This document shows, piece after piece, positions 1 to 5,657 of a stretch of DNA of 10,831 nucleotides (the stretch's first letter is position 1; every line of letters starts with the position of its first letter). The translations under genes and the position numbers were made by a program. The stretch comes from Sulfuricurvum sp. IAE1 (GTDB taxonomy: Bacteria; Campylobacterota; Campylobacteria; Campylobacterales; Sulfurimonadaceae), in assembly GCA_945867285.1 (NCBI GenBank), contig CAMBHX010000051.1, positions 1 through 10,831 on the forward strand, in the 5' to 3' direction. A model generated the notes under the pieces. The model ran no database searches. It was not told the origin of the DNA and worked only from the letters and a program-made list of their open reading frames with translations.

Positions 1-92
1 GCAATAGCCTCGTCAAGTGTTAGAGGTGCCGCATTGAGTAGCATAGTAGAGAATAAAGATAGTAAGCCAAGGTGTCGAAAGAGTGGGGTCAT
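1..92 (-). CDS. N-terminal fragment of an exported, probable TolC-family outer-membrane efflux protein
   Basis: An ATG at 92-90 on the minus strand opens a frame that stays open to the window edge (30 codons). It begins MTPLFRHLGLLSLF and continues STMLLNAAPLTLDEAIA. This is a classic Sec signal peptide: basic residues at 6-7, a hydrophobic core at about 8-20, and a likely cleavage site near Asn-Ala-Ala at 20-22. The mature start, LTLDEAIA, matches the pattern that begins many TolC/outer-membrane-factor proteins (L-x-L-x-E-A-I/V-x-x-A). A purine-rich AAGGA lies about 13 bases upstream of the ATG, and a plausible promoter sits at 146-173. If it is TolC-like, it would be the outer-membrane channel of a tripartite efflux or type I secretion system, with pump genes probably beyond the left edge. 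The signal peptide is fairly secure; the family call rests on only a few residues. Confidence 0.6.
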   Translation of the reverse strand, partial: MTPLFRHLGLLSLFSTMLLNAAPLTLDEAI

Positions 93-145
93 TGAAAGTT
101 TCCATCCTTGTGATATATTTGTGATGCTTATAATAAGTATAAAAA

Positions 146-173
146 ATTATGCCATAAAAAAGTTTAAAAACAA
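146..173 (-). promoter_or_regulatory. candidate sigma-70 promoter for the TolC-like gene
   Basis: On the minus strand, a -35-like TTGTTT (173-168) is followed after 16 bases by CATAAT (151-146). Transcription would start near 139, giving a leader of about 47 bases. Two short palindromes flank or overlap it: CTTAT-a-ATAAG at 127-137 near the expected start site, and TTAAAA...TTTTAA at 164-181 over the -35 box. Either could be an operator, but neither matches a regulator site I recognise. Confidence 0.4.
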
Positions 174-211
174 CGTTTTAAGCTTTATGATACCACAGAT
201 ATTATTAGGGT

Positions 212-240
212 TTGAAAATTGAGGTTAATTGCGGTAAAAT
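212..240 (+). promoter_or_regulatory. candidate sigma-70 promoter for the efp leader
   Basis: TTGAAA (212-217) and TAAAAT (235-240) are separated by exactly 17 bases, which is the best-spaced promoter in this window. Transcription would begin near 247 and produce a leader of about 170 bases before efp, containing the paired hairpins at 252-307 and the terminator-like hairpin at 350-373. It points away from the divergent TolC-like promoter, and the two do not overlap. Confidence 0.5.
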
Positions 241-251
241 TCGACCACTAC

Positions 252-307
252 TGGTGTTACGCACCAAAACGAATTTATCCGTTTTGGTGGCAGGGACAAA
301 TGTCCCT
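252..307. repeat. tandem palindromic (REP/MITE-like) element in the efp leader
   Basis: Two palindromes lie side by side. The first is a perfect 10-bp stem, CACCAAAACG (262-271) with CGTTTTGGTG (280-289), around an 8-base loop. The second is AGGGAC (292-297) with GTCCCT (302-307) around AAAT. Just before them, TGGTG (252-256) and CACCA (262-266) form a third, small stem that uses the same CACCA as the large hairpin, so those two structures exclude each other. The arrangement looks like a repetitive extragenic palindrome, or the remains of a small non-autonomous element. It could also act as folded RNA in the efp leader. Copy number elsewhere in the genome cannot be seen here. Confidence 0.5.
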
Positions 308-349
308 ACAACCCCCTAAAGCTACAAAAAATAAATTTTTTGAGATTTT

Positions 350-373
350 AGAGAGGTGTCACCCTCTTTTTTT
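350..373 (+). terminator. terminator-like hairpin inside the efp leader
   Basis: AGAGG (352-356) pairs with CCTCT (363-367) around a six-base loop. A G-T and an A-T pair can be added at the base, and the last arm runs into seven consecutive T residues (367-373). On the plus strand this has the form of an intrinsic terminator. It sits 44 bases before the efp start, downstream of the promoter at 212-240 and of no plus-strand gene. It could end a short leader or small RNA of about 125 bases, act as an attenuator of efp, or be a weak chance structure. There is no T-run for the opposite direction. Confidence 0.45.
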
Positions 374-417
374 GTAAAAGTGTGTAGGGTTAGTTAATTA
401 TATTATGAGGAAGAATT

Positions 418-984
418 ATGGCAACGATTGGCATGGGTGATATTAAAAAAGGGGTTCGTTTGGAGATTTCAGGCGTTCCGTATAGAGTAATTGATTTTCA
501 ACACGTAAAACCAGGTAAAGGGGCGGCATTTGTCCGTTGTAAAGTCAAAAGTTTTTTAAACGGTAAAGTAGTTGAGAAAACTATTCATGCAGGTGATAAG
601 TTTGAAGTCCCTAATATGGCACACACAACGATGCAATATTTGTATGACGATGGTGAAATGTTGCAGTTTATGGACAACGAGAGCTTTGAGCAGTTGGGTC
701 TGAGTTACGAGCAGTGTGAAGATGCAAGCAAATGGATCAAAGATGGCACAAGCGTACAAATCGTTTTCCATAACAACAAAGCCATTAGCGTTGAAGCACC
801 TGAGATTATGGAACTCATGATTACTGAGACTCCACCAAACTTCAAAGGTGATACATCAAGCGGTTCAAAAAAACCAGCAACACTTGAAACAGGTGCAGTG
901 GTTCAAGTTCCGTATCACTTGCTTGAGGGCGATATGATTCGTGTCAACACCGTTGAGGGTGAATACATGGAAAAAGTGAAATAA
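418..984 (+). CDS. efp: elongation factor P
   Basis: This is the 188-residue cytosolic translation factor EF-P, which binds ribosomes stalled at consecutive prolines and promotes peptide-bond formation. The length is standard for the family. The N-terminal KOW-like domain covers about residues 1-65 and carries the tip loop [10 protein letters not shown], with Lys34 at the position that is post-translationally modified in many bacteria. Two OB-fold domains follow, and the C-terminal block ([20 protein letters not shown], about 158-177) is a family signature. The ATG has a good GAGGAAG ribosome-binding site at 407-413. No modification gene (epmA, epmB or ymfI-like) is visible nearby, so the modification state of Lys34 is unknown. 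It is probably co-transcribed with the DJ-1-family gene 20 bases downstream. The leader upstream is unusually structured. Confidence 0.97.
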   Translation: MATIGMGDIKKGVRLEISGVPYRVIDFQHVKPGKGAAFVRCKVKSFLNGKVVEKTIHAGDKFEVPNMAHTTMQYLYDDGEMLQFMDNESFEQLGLSYEQCEDASKWIKDGTSVQIVFHNNKAISVEAPEIMELMITETPPNFKGDTSSGSKKPATLETGAVVQVPYHLLEGDMIRVNTVEGEYMEKVK

Positions 985-1004
985 CTTTTTTCAAAGGAAA
1001 ATTT

Positions 1005-1565
1005 ATGCCAAAAGTTCTTATCCCCATTGCGACAGGTTTTGAAGAGATTGAAGCGGTGAACATTATTGATGTGTTGCGTCGAGGTGGTATTGACGTAATA
1101 ATGGCGTCTCTCACTAATGAAATGCTCATCAAGGGTGCCAATGGGATTGTTGTTCAATGCGATTGTGAGATTACTTCGGTGTGTATGAATGATATGGATA
1201 TGATTGTTTTACCCGGCGGATGGGGTGGAACCAATGCGTTGGCGAGCGATGTTAATGTACAACGAATTCTCAAAGAGATGAATGCTAAAAATAAATGGAT
1301 TGGGGCGATTTGTGCTGCTCCTTTTGCGTTGTTTAAAGCAGGTGTGCTCAAAGCGGGGTATACCTGTTATCCTAGCGTTGAGGAGCAAATCGATGTGGAT
1401 GGTTACCAAGAGGAAGATAATGTTGTAGAGACGGACAATATTATGACCTCTCGTGGTCCTGCAACGGCTATTTGTTTTGGATTGGCTATTGTTAAAAAAT
1501 TAGTGAGTGATGAAATGAGTGAATCACTTCGTGGTGGTTTGTTGGCGCAATCATGTTGTCAATAA
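1005..1565 (+). CDS. DJ-1/PfpI family protein (YajL/ThiJ-like)
   Basis: This 186-residue single-domain protein belongs to the DJ-1 branch of the DJ-1/PfpI superfamily. The visible hallmarks are an N-terminal strand and helix, KVLIPIATGFEEIEAV, with Glu16 in the place of the conserved glutamate; PGGWGG at 70-75; the nucleophile elbow GAICAAP with Cys103; and a C-terminal TSRGPATAICFGLAIV segment closely like DJ-1 and YajL. Family members are linked to oxidative-stress protection, chaperone activity and debated deglycase or glyoxalase activity, so the exact reaction cannot be read from the sequence. AAAGGA at 993-998 gives a strong ribosome-binding site six bases before the ATG. It lies 20 bases after efp and is likely co-transcribed. 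It converges on the SUMF1-family gene, leaving 67 bases with no clear terminator. Confidence 0.93.
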   Translation: MPKVLIPIATGFEEIEAVNIIDVLRRGGIDVIMASLTNEMLIKGANGIVVQCDCEITSVCMNDMDMIVLPGGWGGTNALASDVNVQRILKEMNAKNKWIGAICAAPFALFKAGVLKAGYTCYPSVEEQIDVDGYQEEDNVVETDNIMTSRGPATAICFGLAIVKKLVSDEMSESLRGGLLAQSCCQ

Positions 1566-1632
1566 AATATAAAAAGTGGATCGTCTGTACATAAAGATCA
1601 TTTTATTTTCAAGACTTCGAGATTGAAGTAGC

Positions 1633-2439
1633 TTATACTATAAGCGGATTACCATTGATTACCAGTCGAAATCCGATATCGTTGGATACTAAATCAGGTC
1701 GAGAATATCCTCGAAATGCACTTCGAAGACACAGATAGCCTGTTTTATAACTTCCTCCACGACGTACCTTGAAAGATTCTCTCTCTTTACCTCCTATGCG
1801 AGCGCTTCCATCATTTGGTGCATTGTTGTAGTTGGCAAAAAAGTCATCTTCGCACCACTCCCATACATTACCCAATAGATCATAAATTCCTAATCGGTTT
1901 GGAAGTTTGCTTCCGACTACAGCTGTTCTTGAGTTGACACTGTATTCATATACAGCATAATCATCGAGCTGTGCTTCTGAATCCCCAAAAGTAAATCGGG
2001 TATTTCCACCTGCCTTGGCAACATATTCCCATTGCGCTTCAGTTGGCAGTGCATAAAAGCGTTTTTTCCCCTCGTATCGGTTGAGAAGTTCGGTATACGC
2101 TTTGGCATCAAACCAATTTACCTGCTCTGCTGGATGGTATCGAGAACTCTCTTCTTCGACCTTATTATTTTTAAAAAATGAAATATTGACACGGGTGAGT
2201 TTAAAATACTGTTCTTGTGTTACTGGATATTTAGCAATCCAAAAGCCGTTTAGTTTGACTGAATGAGCAGGAGATTCGACATCGCCTCCCTCACAATACT
2301 GTGGATTGCTCCCCATTATAAATTCTCCACCGTCAATATAGAGAAACTCCATTCCAATCGAATTAGTAAAATCTCTGGGAGTCTCTACAGCCTGAAGCGC
2401 TGGAGTTTTTTCGGTTTTCTTTTTAAAAAAATCGAACAA
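1633..2439 (-). CDS. formylglycine-generating enzyme (SUMF1/FGE-sulfatase domain) family protein without the canonical cysteine pair
   Basis: This is a 268-residue protein with a lysine-rich N-terminus (FFKKK) and no signal peptide, then one FGE-sulfatase domain from about residue 26 to the end. Family blocks in order are IGMEFLYIDGGEFIMGS (29-44), KYPVTQEQYFKL (70-81), VNWFDAKAYTELLN (107-120), LPTEAQWEYVAKAG (131-144), GNVWEWCEDDF (190-200), RRGGSY (226-231) and DIGFRL (254-259). True FGEs have two active-site cysteines just after GGSY. Here the first position is Thr233, the loop is about three residues shorter, and only Cys237 remains. It is therefore probably not an active sulfatase-maturing enzyme, and no sulfatase gene is nearby. 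The start is TTG at 2439-2437, chosen because AAAGG lies seven bases upstream and an in-frame stop lies just before it; the next in-frame ATG (codon 30) is inside the domain. Its role is unknown. It stands alone between a convergent and a divergent neighbour. Confidence 0.88.
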   Translation of the reverse strand: MFDFFKKKTEKTPALQAVETPRDFTNSIGMEFLYIDGGEFIMGSNPQYCEGGDVESPAHSVKLNGFWIAKYPVTQEQYFKLTRVNISFFKNNKVEEESSRYHPAEQVNWFDAKAYTELLNRYEGKKRFYALPTEAQWEYVAKAGGNTRFTFGDSEAQLDDYAVYEYSVNSRTAVVGSKLPNRLGIYDLLGNVWEWCEDDFFANYNNAPNDGSARIGGKERESFKVRRGGSYKTGYLCLRSAFRGYSRPDLVSNDIGFRLVINGNPLIV

Positions 2440-2727
2440 GTTAAACCTTTAAAAATATCTTTTATTTCGTCTCTATAATAACGATAAAGCAAAAATCATT
2501 CACAACTGTACTATATACTTTAAAATTTTACCGTTTTAAGATAAAAGCTTATTGTTTAGACTATCACAACTTCTTTTAAAATCAAAATTATTTGATAACG
2601 CCATAGGGATAAAACTCGCTATAATGCGGCTATTAAAAACGGAAAATCCGTAAGCTGCTCAATATCTGCACTCTTTAATAACCTTGCATTGTTTGTCTGC
2701 TTGAATCACCCAAAGGAAACGCAACTT
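2440..2727. other. divergent intergenic region between the SUMF1-family gene and rhlE
   Basis: These 288 AT-rich bases contain no supportable gene. On the plus side there is a perfect -10 box at 2620-2625 and a short hairpin in the presumed rhlE leader, ACGGA (2639-2643) with TCCGT (2647-2651). On the minus side, TATTAT (2480-2475) with TTGTGA (2505-2500) at 19-base spacing is a weak promoter candidate for the SUMF1-family gene. The rest (about 2510-2590) shows only AT-rich sequence. Confidence 0.6.
2620..2625 (+). promoter_or_regulatory. -10 box of the probable rhlE promoter
   Basis: A consensus TATAAT lies 102 bases before the rhlE ATG. No -35 hexamer is found at normal spacing, as is common for sigma-70 promoters in Campylobacterota. 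Transcription would start near 2632 and give a leader of about 96 bases that begins with a five-base-pair hairpin (2639-2651). Long structured leaders are known for RNA-helicase genes elsewhere, but no known element is recognisable here. Confidence 0.5.
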
Positions 2728-4068
2728 ATGTTATTTACTGATTTAAAACTCTCAGAGCCTATTTTAAAGGCAATTTCTGACCAAGGCTACACTGCTCCAT
2801 CACCTGTACAAGCACAGGCAATTCCCTATATCCTAGAAGGGCGTGATATGCTCGCTGGTGCTCAGACGGGTACAGGGAAAACAGCAGGATTTACGTTACC
2901 CATGTTGGAAATTTTATCCCGTAAAACCCATAATATCAAAGCACCACGTCAAGTTCGTGCATTGATATTGACTCCGACACGAGAGCTCGCAGCGCAAGTA
3001 GGTGAGAGTGTCAAGTTGTATGGTAAATACCTCAAATTTAAAAGCGCTATTATTTTTGGAGGGGTTGGAATGCAGCCTCAAGTGGCGGCTTTGCGTCAAG
3101 GAGTGGATATTGTTATTGCTACTCCAGGGCGATTGTTGGATCATATGTCACAAGGGACGATTGATTTGCGTCACGTAGAGATATTGATTTTGGATGAAGC
3201 GGATCGTATGTTGGATATGGGGTTTATCAAAGACATTCGCCGTGTTATCTCGGTGTTACCACAAAAACGTCAAAATCTTCTCTTTTCAGCAACCTATTCG
3301 GATGATATCAAAGGTCTGTGTGAATCGATTTTACGTAATCCAGCTATTGTTGAAGTGGCACGTCGTAATACGTCCAGTGAGTTAGTGACACAACGGGTTA
3401 TTCTGGTTGATTGTGCTCGTAAAAGTGCCCTTTTTGGACACTTGGCAGTGGAAAAGAATTGGAAGCAAGTGTTGGTCTTTACCCGCACTAAGCACCAAGC
3501 CAATAAACTCTCCGATTATCTTCAAAAAATCGGCGTCAGCGCCACTGCTATTCACGGAAATAAGAGTCAAGCTGCACGTACCAAGGCATTGGCAGATTTC
3601 AAAGCAGGTAGCGTACGTATCCTCGTAGCAACCGATATTGCAGCACGTGGTTTGGATATTGATCAGCTTCCTCACGTCGTTAATCTTGAATTACCCAATA
3701 TTGCTGAAGATTATGTTCACCGAATCGGTCGAACCGGACGTGCTGGAAATGAGGGTGAAGCTATTTCTCTGGTTTGTGTGGATGAGTATGACTATCTCAA
3801 GAGCATTGAACGTTTGATTGGTAAAAAATTTGATCGTGAAATCGTTGCAGGTTTTGAACCCGATCCAGCGATTATTGCGATGCCAATTTTACAAGGACGC
3901 GGGCTTAGTCAGGGCAATCATTCGCCCAGTGGAAAACCTCAAGGGCAAAAACGTGAACGTGGAACCAGACAGCAAGACGGTGGCCGTAATCACAACACTA
4001 AAGGTGATACGGGGCGGAACGGGCGAAGCAATAAGCAGCGCAAAGAAGGAAACCGTAAAAGTTATTAA
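2728..4068 (+). CDS. rhlE: DEAD-box ATP-dependent RNA helicase, RhlE-like
   Basis: This 446-residue helicase unwinds or remodels RNA using ATP, with likely roles in ribosome assembly and RNA decay. All core motifs are present: a Q motif region (SPVQAQAIP, 25-33), Walker A AQTGTGKT (45-52), PTRELA, GG, TPGRLLD, DEAD (156-159), SAT (187-189), [18 protein letters not shown] and HRIGRTGR (331-338). A basic, Gly/Arg/Asn/Gln-rich, apparently disordered tail of about 55 residues follows, as in RhlE proteins, and probably binds RNA. The N-terminal layout and length match E. coli RhlE (454 residues). The ATG at 2728 is preferred over the in-frame TTG at 2689 because AAAGGA (2712-2717) lies ten bases before it and family homology begins at its second residue. 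The gene is monocistronic by its own promoter and terminator. Confidence 0.93.
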   Translation: MLFTDLKLSEPILKAISDQGYTAPSPVQAQAIPYILEGRDMLAGAQTGTGKTAGFTLPMLEILSRKTHNIKAPRQVRALILTPTRELAAQVGESVKLYGKYLKFKSAIIFGGVGMQPQVAALRQGVDIVIATPGRLLDHMSQGTIDLRHVEILILDEADRMLDMGFIKDIRRVISVLPQKRQNLLFSATYSDDIKGLCESILRNPAIVEVARRNTSSELVTQRVILVDCARKSALFGHLAVEKNWKQVLVFTRTKHQANKLSDYLQKIGVSATAIHGNKSQAARTKALADFKAGSVRILVATDIAARGLDIDQLPHVVNLELPNIAEDYVHRIGRTGRAGNEGEAISLVCVDEYDYLKSIERLIGKKFDREIVAGFEPDPAIIAMPILQGRGLSQGNHSPSGKPQGQKRERGTRQQDGGRNHNTKGDTGRNGRSNKQRKEGNRKSY

Positions 4069-4073
4069 TGTCA

Positions 4074-4106
4074 CACACTGATGCTTTGCATAACAGTGTG
4101 AGTTTT
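4074..4106 (+). terminator. intrinsic terminator of rhlE
   Basis: CACACTG (4074-4080) pairs with CAGTGTG (4094-4100), and within the loop ATGC (4081-4084) pairs with GCAT (4088-4091), leaving a two-base bulge. This 11-bp stem is followed by AGTTTT and, a little further, by a second T-run at 4113-4117. It begins five bases after the rhlE stop. The T-tract is not perfect, but the stem is long and well placed. Confidence 0.65.
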
Positions 4107-4200
4107 AGTTGGCTTTTTAATATGCTTTTCACCCGTATAACCCCCTAAAGTTAGCAGTATAGATACTGGAGATTCATACTCTTTTGTAATCAAATTGTAC

Positions 4201-4206
4201 TATAAT
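4201..4206 (+). promoter_or_regulatory. -10 box of the probable gdhA promoter
   Basis: A perfect TATAAT lies 22 bases before the gdhA ATG, with no properly spaced -35 box. The start site would be near 4213, so the mRNA leader would be only about 16 bases, just enough to hold the AAGG ribosome-binding site at 4216-4219. Confidence 0.5.
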
Positions 4207-4228
4207 GACATAAAAAAGGTTGTTTTTG

Positions 4229-5581
4229 ATGATTGAAAAGATTATAGAAAATTTAGAGCGTACTAATTGTGCAAAGGATGATGTTTTTATTCAGGCAGTA
4301 AACGAAGTCTTTCGTTCACTTGAGCCTATTTTGAACAATGATAATCGCTATGAGATGTATGCTATCTTGGAGCGGCTTATTACACCTGATCGTATTATCC
4401 GATTTAAAGTTCAATGGCTCGATGATAATAACAAAGTTCGTATCAATAACGGCTACCGTATACAGTTCAACAATGCGCTTGGACCCTACAAAGGTGGACT
4501 TCGCTTTCATAGCAGTGTTAACTCTGGAATATTGAAATTTTTAGCTTTTGAGCAAATTTTTAAAAATTCTCTTACGGGATTGCCTATTGGTGGTGCCAAA
4601 GGGGGAAGCGATTTTGATCCCAAAGGGAAAAGTGATTTTGAGATCATGAAGTTTTGTCATGCGTTTATGCGCGGACTGTATCCTTATATCGGTGCTCGTG
4701 TGGATGTCCCGGCAGGAGATATTGGTGTTGGTACTAGAGAAATTGGGTATTTATTTGGTGAATATAAACGAATGACCCATACCTATGATGGTGTTTTGAG
4801 TGGAAAGCCTTACGCTTTTGGCGGTTCGTTGATGCGTCCCGAAGCCACAGGATATGGTGTCGTTTATTTTGCCTCTGAAATGCTCAAAGAAGAATACGGT
4901 GAGACGTTGCAGGGAAAAACGTGTTGTGTGAGCGGTGCCGGTAACGTGGCATTACATACGATTGAAAAGCTTCAGCATCTGGGCGCCAATGTAGTGACGT
5001 GCAGTGATAGTGATGGAACGATTTATGACCCTAACGGTATTGATTTGGGATTATTGAAAGCTCTTAAGGGAGATGGACGACGACTGTCACTGGAGAACTA
5101 TTCAACACAGCGCTATGGCTCGATTTATACCAAAAAAGAAAATTATCCTTTTGATGCTCATGCAGTTTGGAGTTATAGTTGTTATGCCGCCTTCCCATGC
5201 GCTACTCAAAATGAACTTACTTTTAATGACGCTCATTCGCTTATAGGTTATGGTGTGCGAGCTGTTGTTGAGGGGGCAAATATGCCTACGACTCCAGAGG
5301 CGATTACTCTTTTTCACAGCAATAATATTTTGTTTGCTCCAGGTAAAGCTTCAAATGCTGGAGGGGTGGCAGTAAGTGAGTTTGAGATGTCTCAAAATGC
5401 TTCAATGGAAAAATGGGAATTTGAAAAAGTAGATCGCAAGCTTAATGAAATTATGTGTCAAATCTATAAACGAGTAGCATTGACAGCACGTGAGTATGGA
5501 AGGGAGCGAAATTTTGTTGATGGGGCTAATATTGCGGCTTTCAAACGACTTTCTGAAGCGATGATGCTTGAAGGGGTTTAG
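4229..5581 (+). CDS. gdhA: glutamate dehydrogenase, hexameric (probably NADP-specific)
   Basis: This 450-residue cytosolic enzyme interconverts 2-oxoglutarate plus ammonia and glutamate. It aligns along its whole length with E. coli GdhA (447 residues). Substrate-site residues are intact: GPYKGG (Lys88), FKNSL (Lys112), GGAKGGSDFDPKGKS (Lys124) and the catalytic Asp164 in VPAGDIGVG. The Rossmann fold begins at SGAGNVALHTIEK, and CSDSDG (258-263) replaces an acidic NAD-selective end, which together with the E. coli likeness suggests NADP and a biosynthetic role. One oddity is CYAAFPCATQNEL (318-330), where the usual aspartate of the D-I-A-x-P-C-A-T-Q-N-E block is Tyr319. The ATG at 4229 is chosen over the in-frame TTG at 4220 because AAGG (4216-4219) lies nine bases before it, overlapping any use of the TTG. 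Confidence 0.96.
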   Translation: MIEKIIENLERTNCAKDDVFIQAVNEVFRSLEPILNNDNRYEMYAILERLITPDRIIRFKVQWLDDNNKVRINNGYRIQFNNALGPYKGGLRFHSSVNSGILKFLAFEQIFKNSLTGLPIGGAKGGSDFDPKGKSDFEIMKFCHAFMRGLYPYIGARVDVPAGDIGVGTREIGYLFGEYKRMTHTYDGVLSGKPYAFGGSLMRPEATGYGVVYFASEMLKEEYGETLQGKTCCVSGAGNVALHTIEKLQHLGANVVTCSDSDGTIYDPNGIDLGLLKALKGDGRRLSLENYSTQRYGSIYTKKENYPFDAHAVWSYSCYAAFPCATQNELTFNDAHSLIGYGVRAVVEGANMPTTPEAITLFHSNNILFAPGKASNAGGVAVSEFEMSQNASMEKWEFEKVDRKLNEIMCQIYKRVALTAREYGRERNFVDGANIAAFKRLSEAMMLEGV

Positions 5582-5621
5582 GTATTAACACCTCGTTAAC
5601 ATATTTTTACCTAACACTCAC

Positions 5622-5627
5622 TACAAT
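5622..5627 (+). promoter_or_regulatory. candidate -10 box for ccsBA
   Basis: TACAAT lies 30 bases before the ccsBA ATG, with a loose TTAACA at 5596-5601 (20-base spacing). A start site near 5634 would fall just inside the inverted repeat that follows, so a transcript from here would carry only its right arm, whereas readthrough from gdhA would carry both. The evidence is weak. Confidence 0.3.
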
Positions 5628-5657
5628 AGCGCCAATATTATTACACTAGGCGCTTTT
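5628..5657 (+). promoter_or_regulatory. inverted repeat abutting the ccsBA start codon
   Basis: AGCGCC (5628-5633) pairs with GGCGCT (5649-5654) around a 15-base loop, and TTT runs directly into the ATG at 5658. It could be a short gdhA terminator (GC-rich stem, four T residues) or a structure that controls ccsBA translation, since the only Shine-Dalgarno-like bases (TAGGCG) are inside its right arm. The pairing is plain; the function is inferred. Confidence 0.4.

Noticed and set aside
34..222. 62-codon plus-strand frame from a TTG
   Set aside because: It has no ribosome-binding site, overlaps the better-supported signal-peptide frame and both promoters, and has no recognisable family.
254..319. 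A 21-codon GTG-initiated frame in the efp leader ending VPTTP-stop, which might suggest a proline-sensing leader peptide
   Set aside because: It has no ribosome-binding site, lies inside the palindromes, and has no consecutive prolines of the kind that make EF-P matter.
1614..1645. Two small hairpins (ACTTC/GAAGT at 1614-1629 and GCTTAT/ATAAGC at 1631-1645) as a bidirectional terminator between the converging DJ-1-family and SUMF1-family genes
   Set aside because: The stems are short and neither is followed by a T-run on either strand; the second overlaps the stop codon of the minus-strand gene.
2689..2727. Upstream TTG start for rhlE adding 13 residues
   Set aside because: Family homology begins at the ATG at 2728, and the strong AAAGGA site is inside this stretch, correctly spaced for the ATG.
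3818..4081. 87-codon plus-strand frame over the 3' end of rhlE
   Set aside because: It overlaps the helicase tail in another frame, has no family features, and is best explained by the low-complexity coding sequence.
4220..4228. Upstream TTG start for gdhA adding three residues
   Set aside because: The AAGG ribosome-binding site directly touches this TTG and is properly spaced only for the ATG at 4229.
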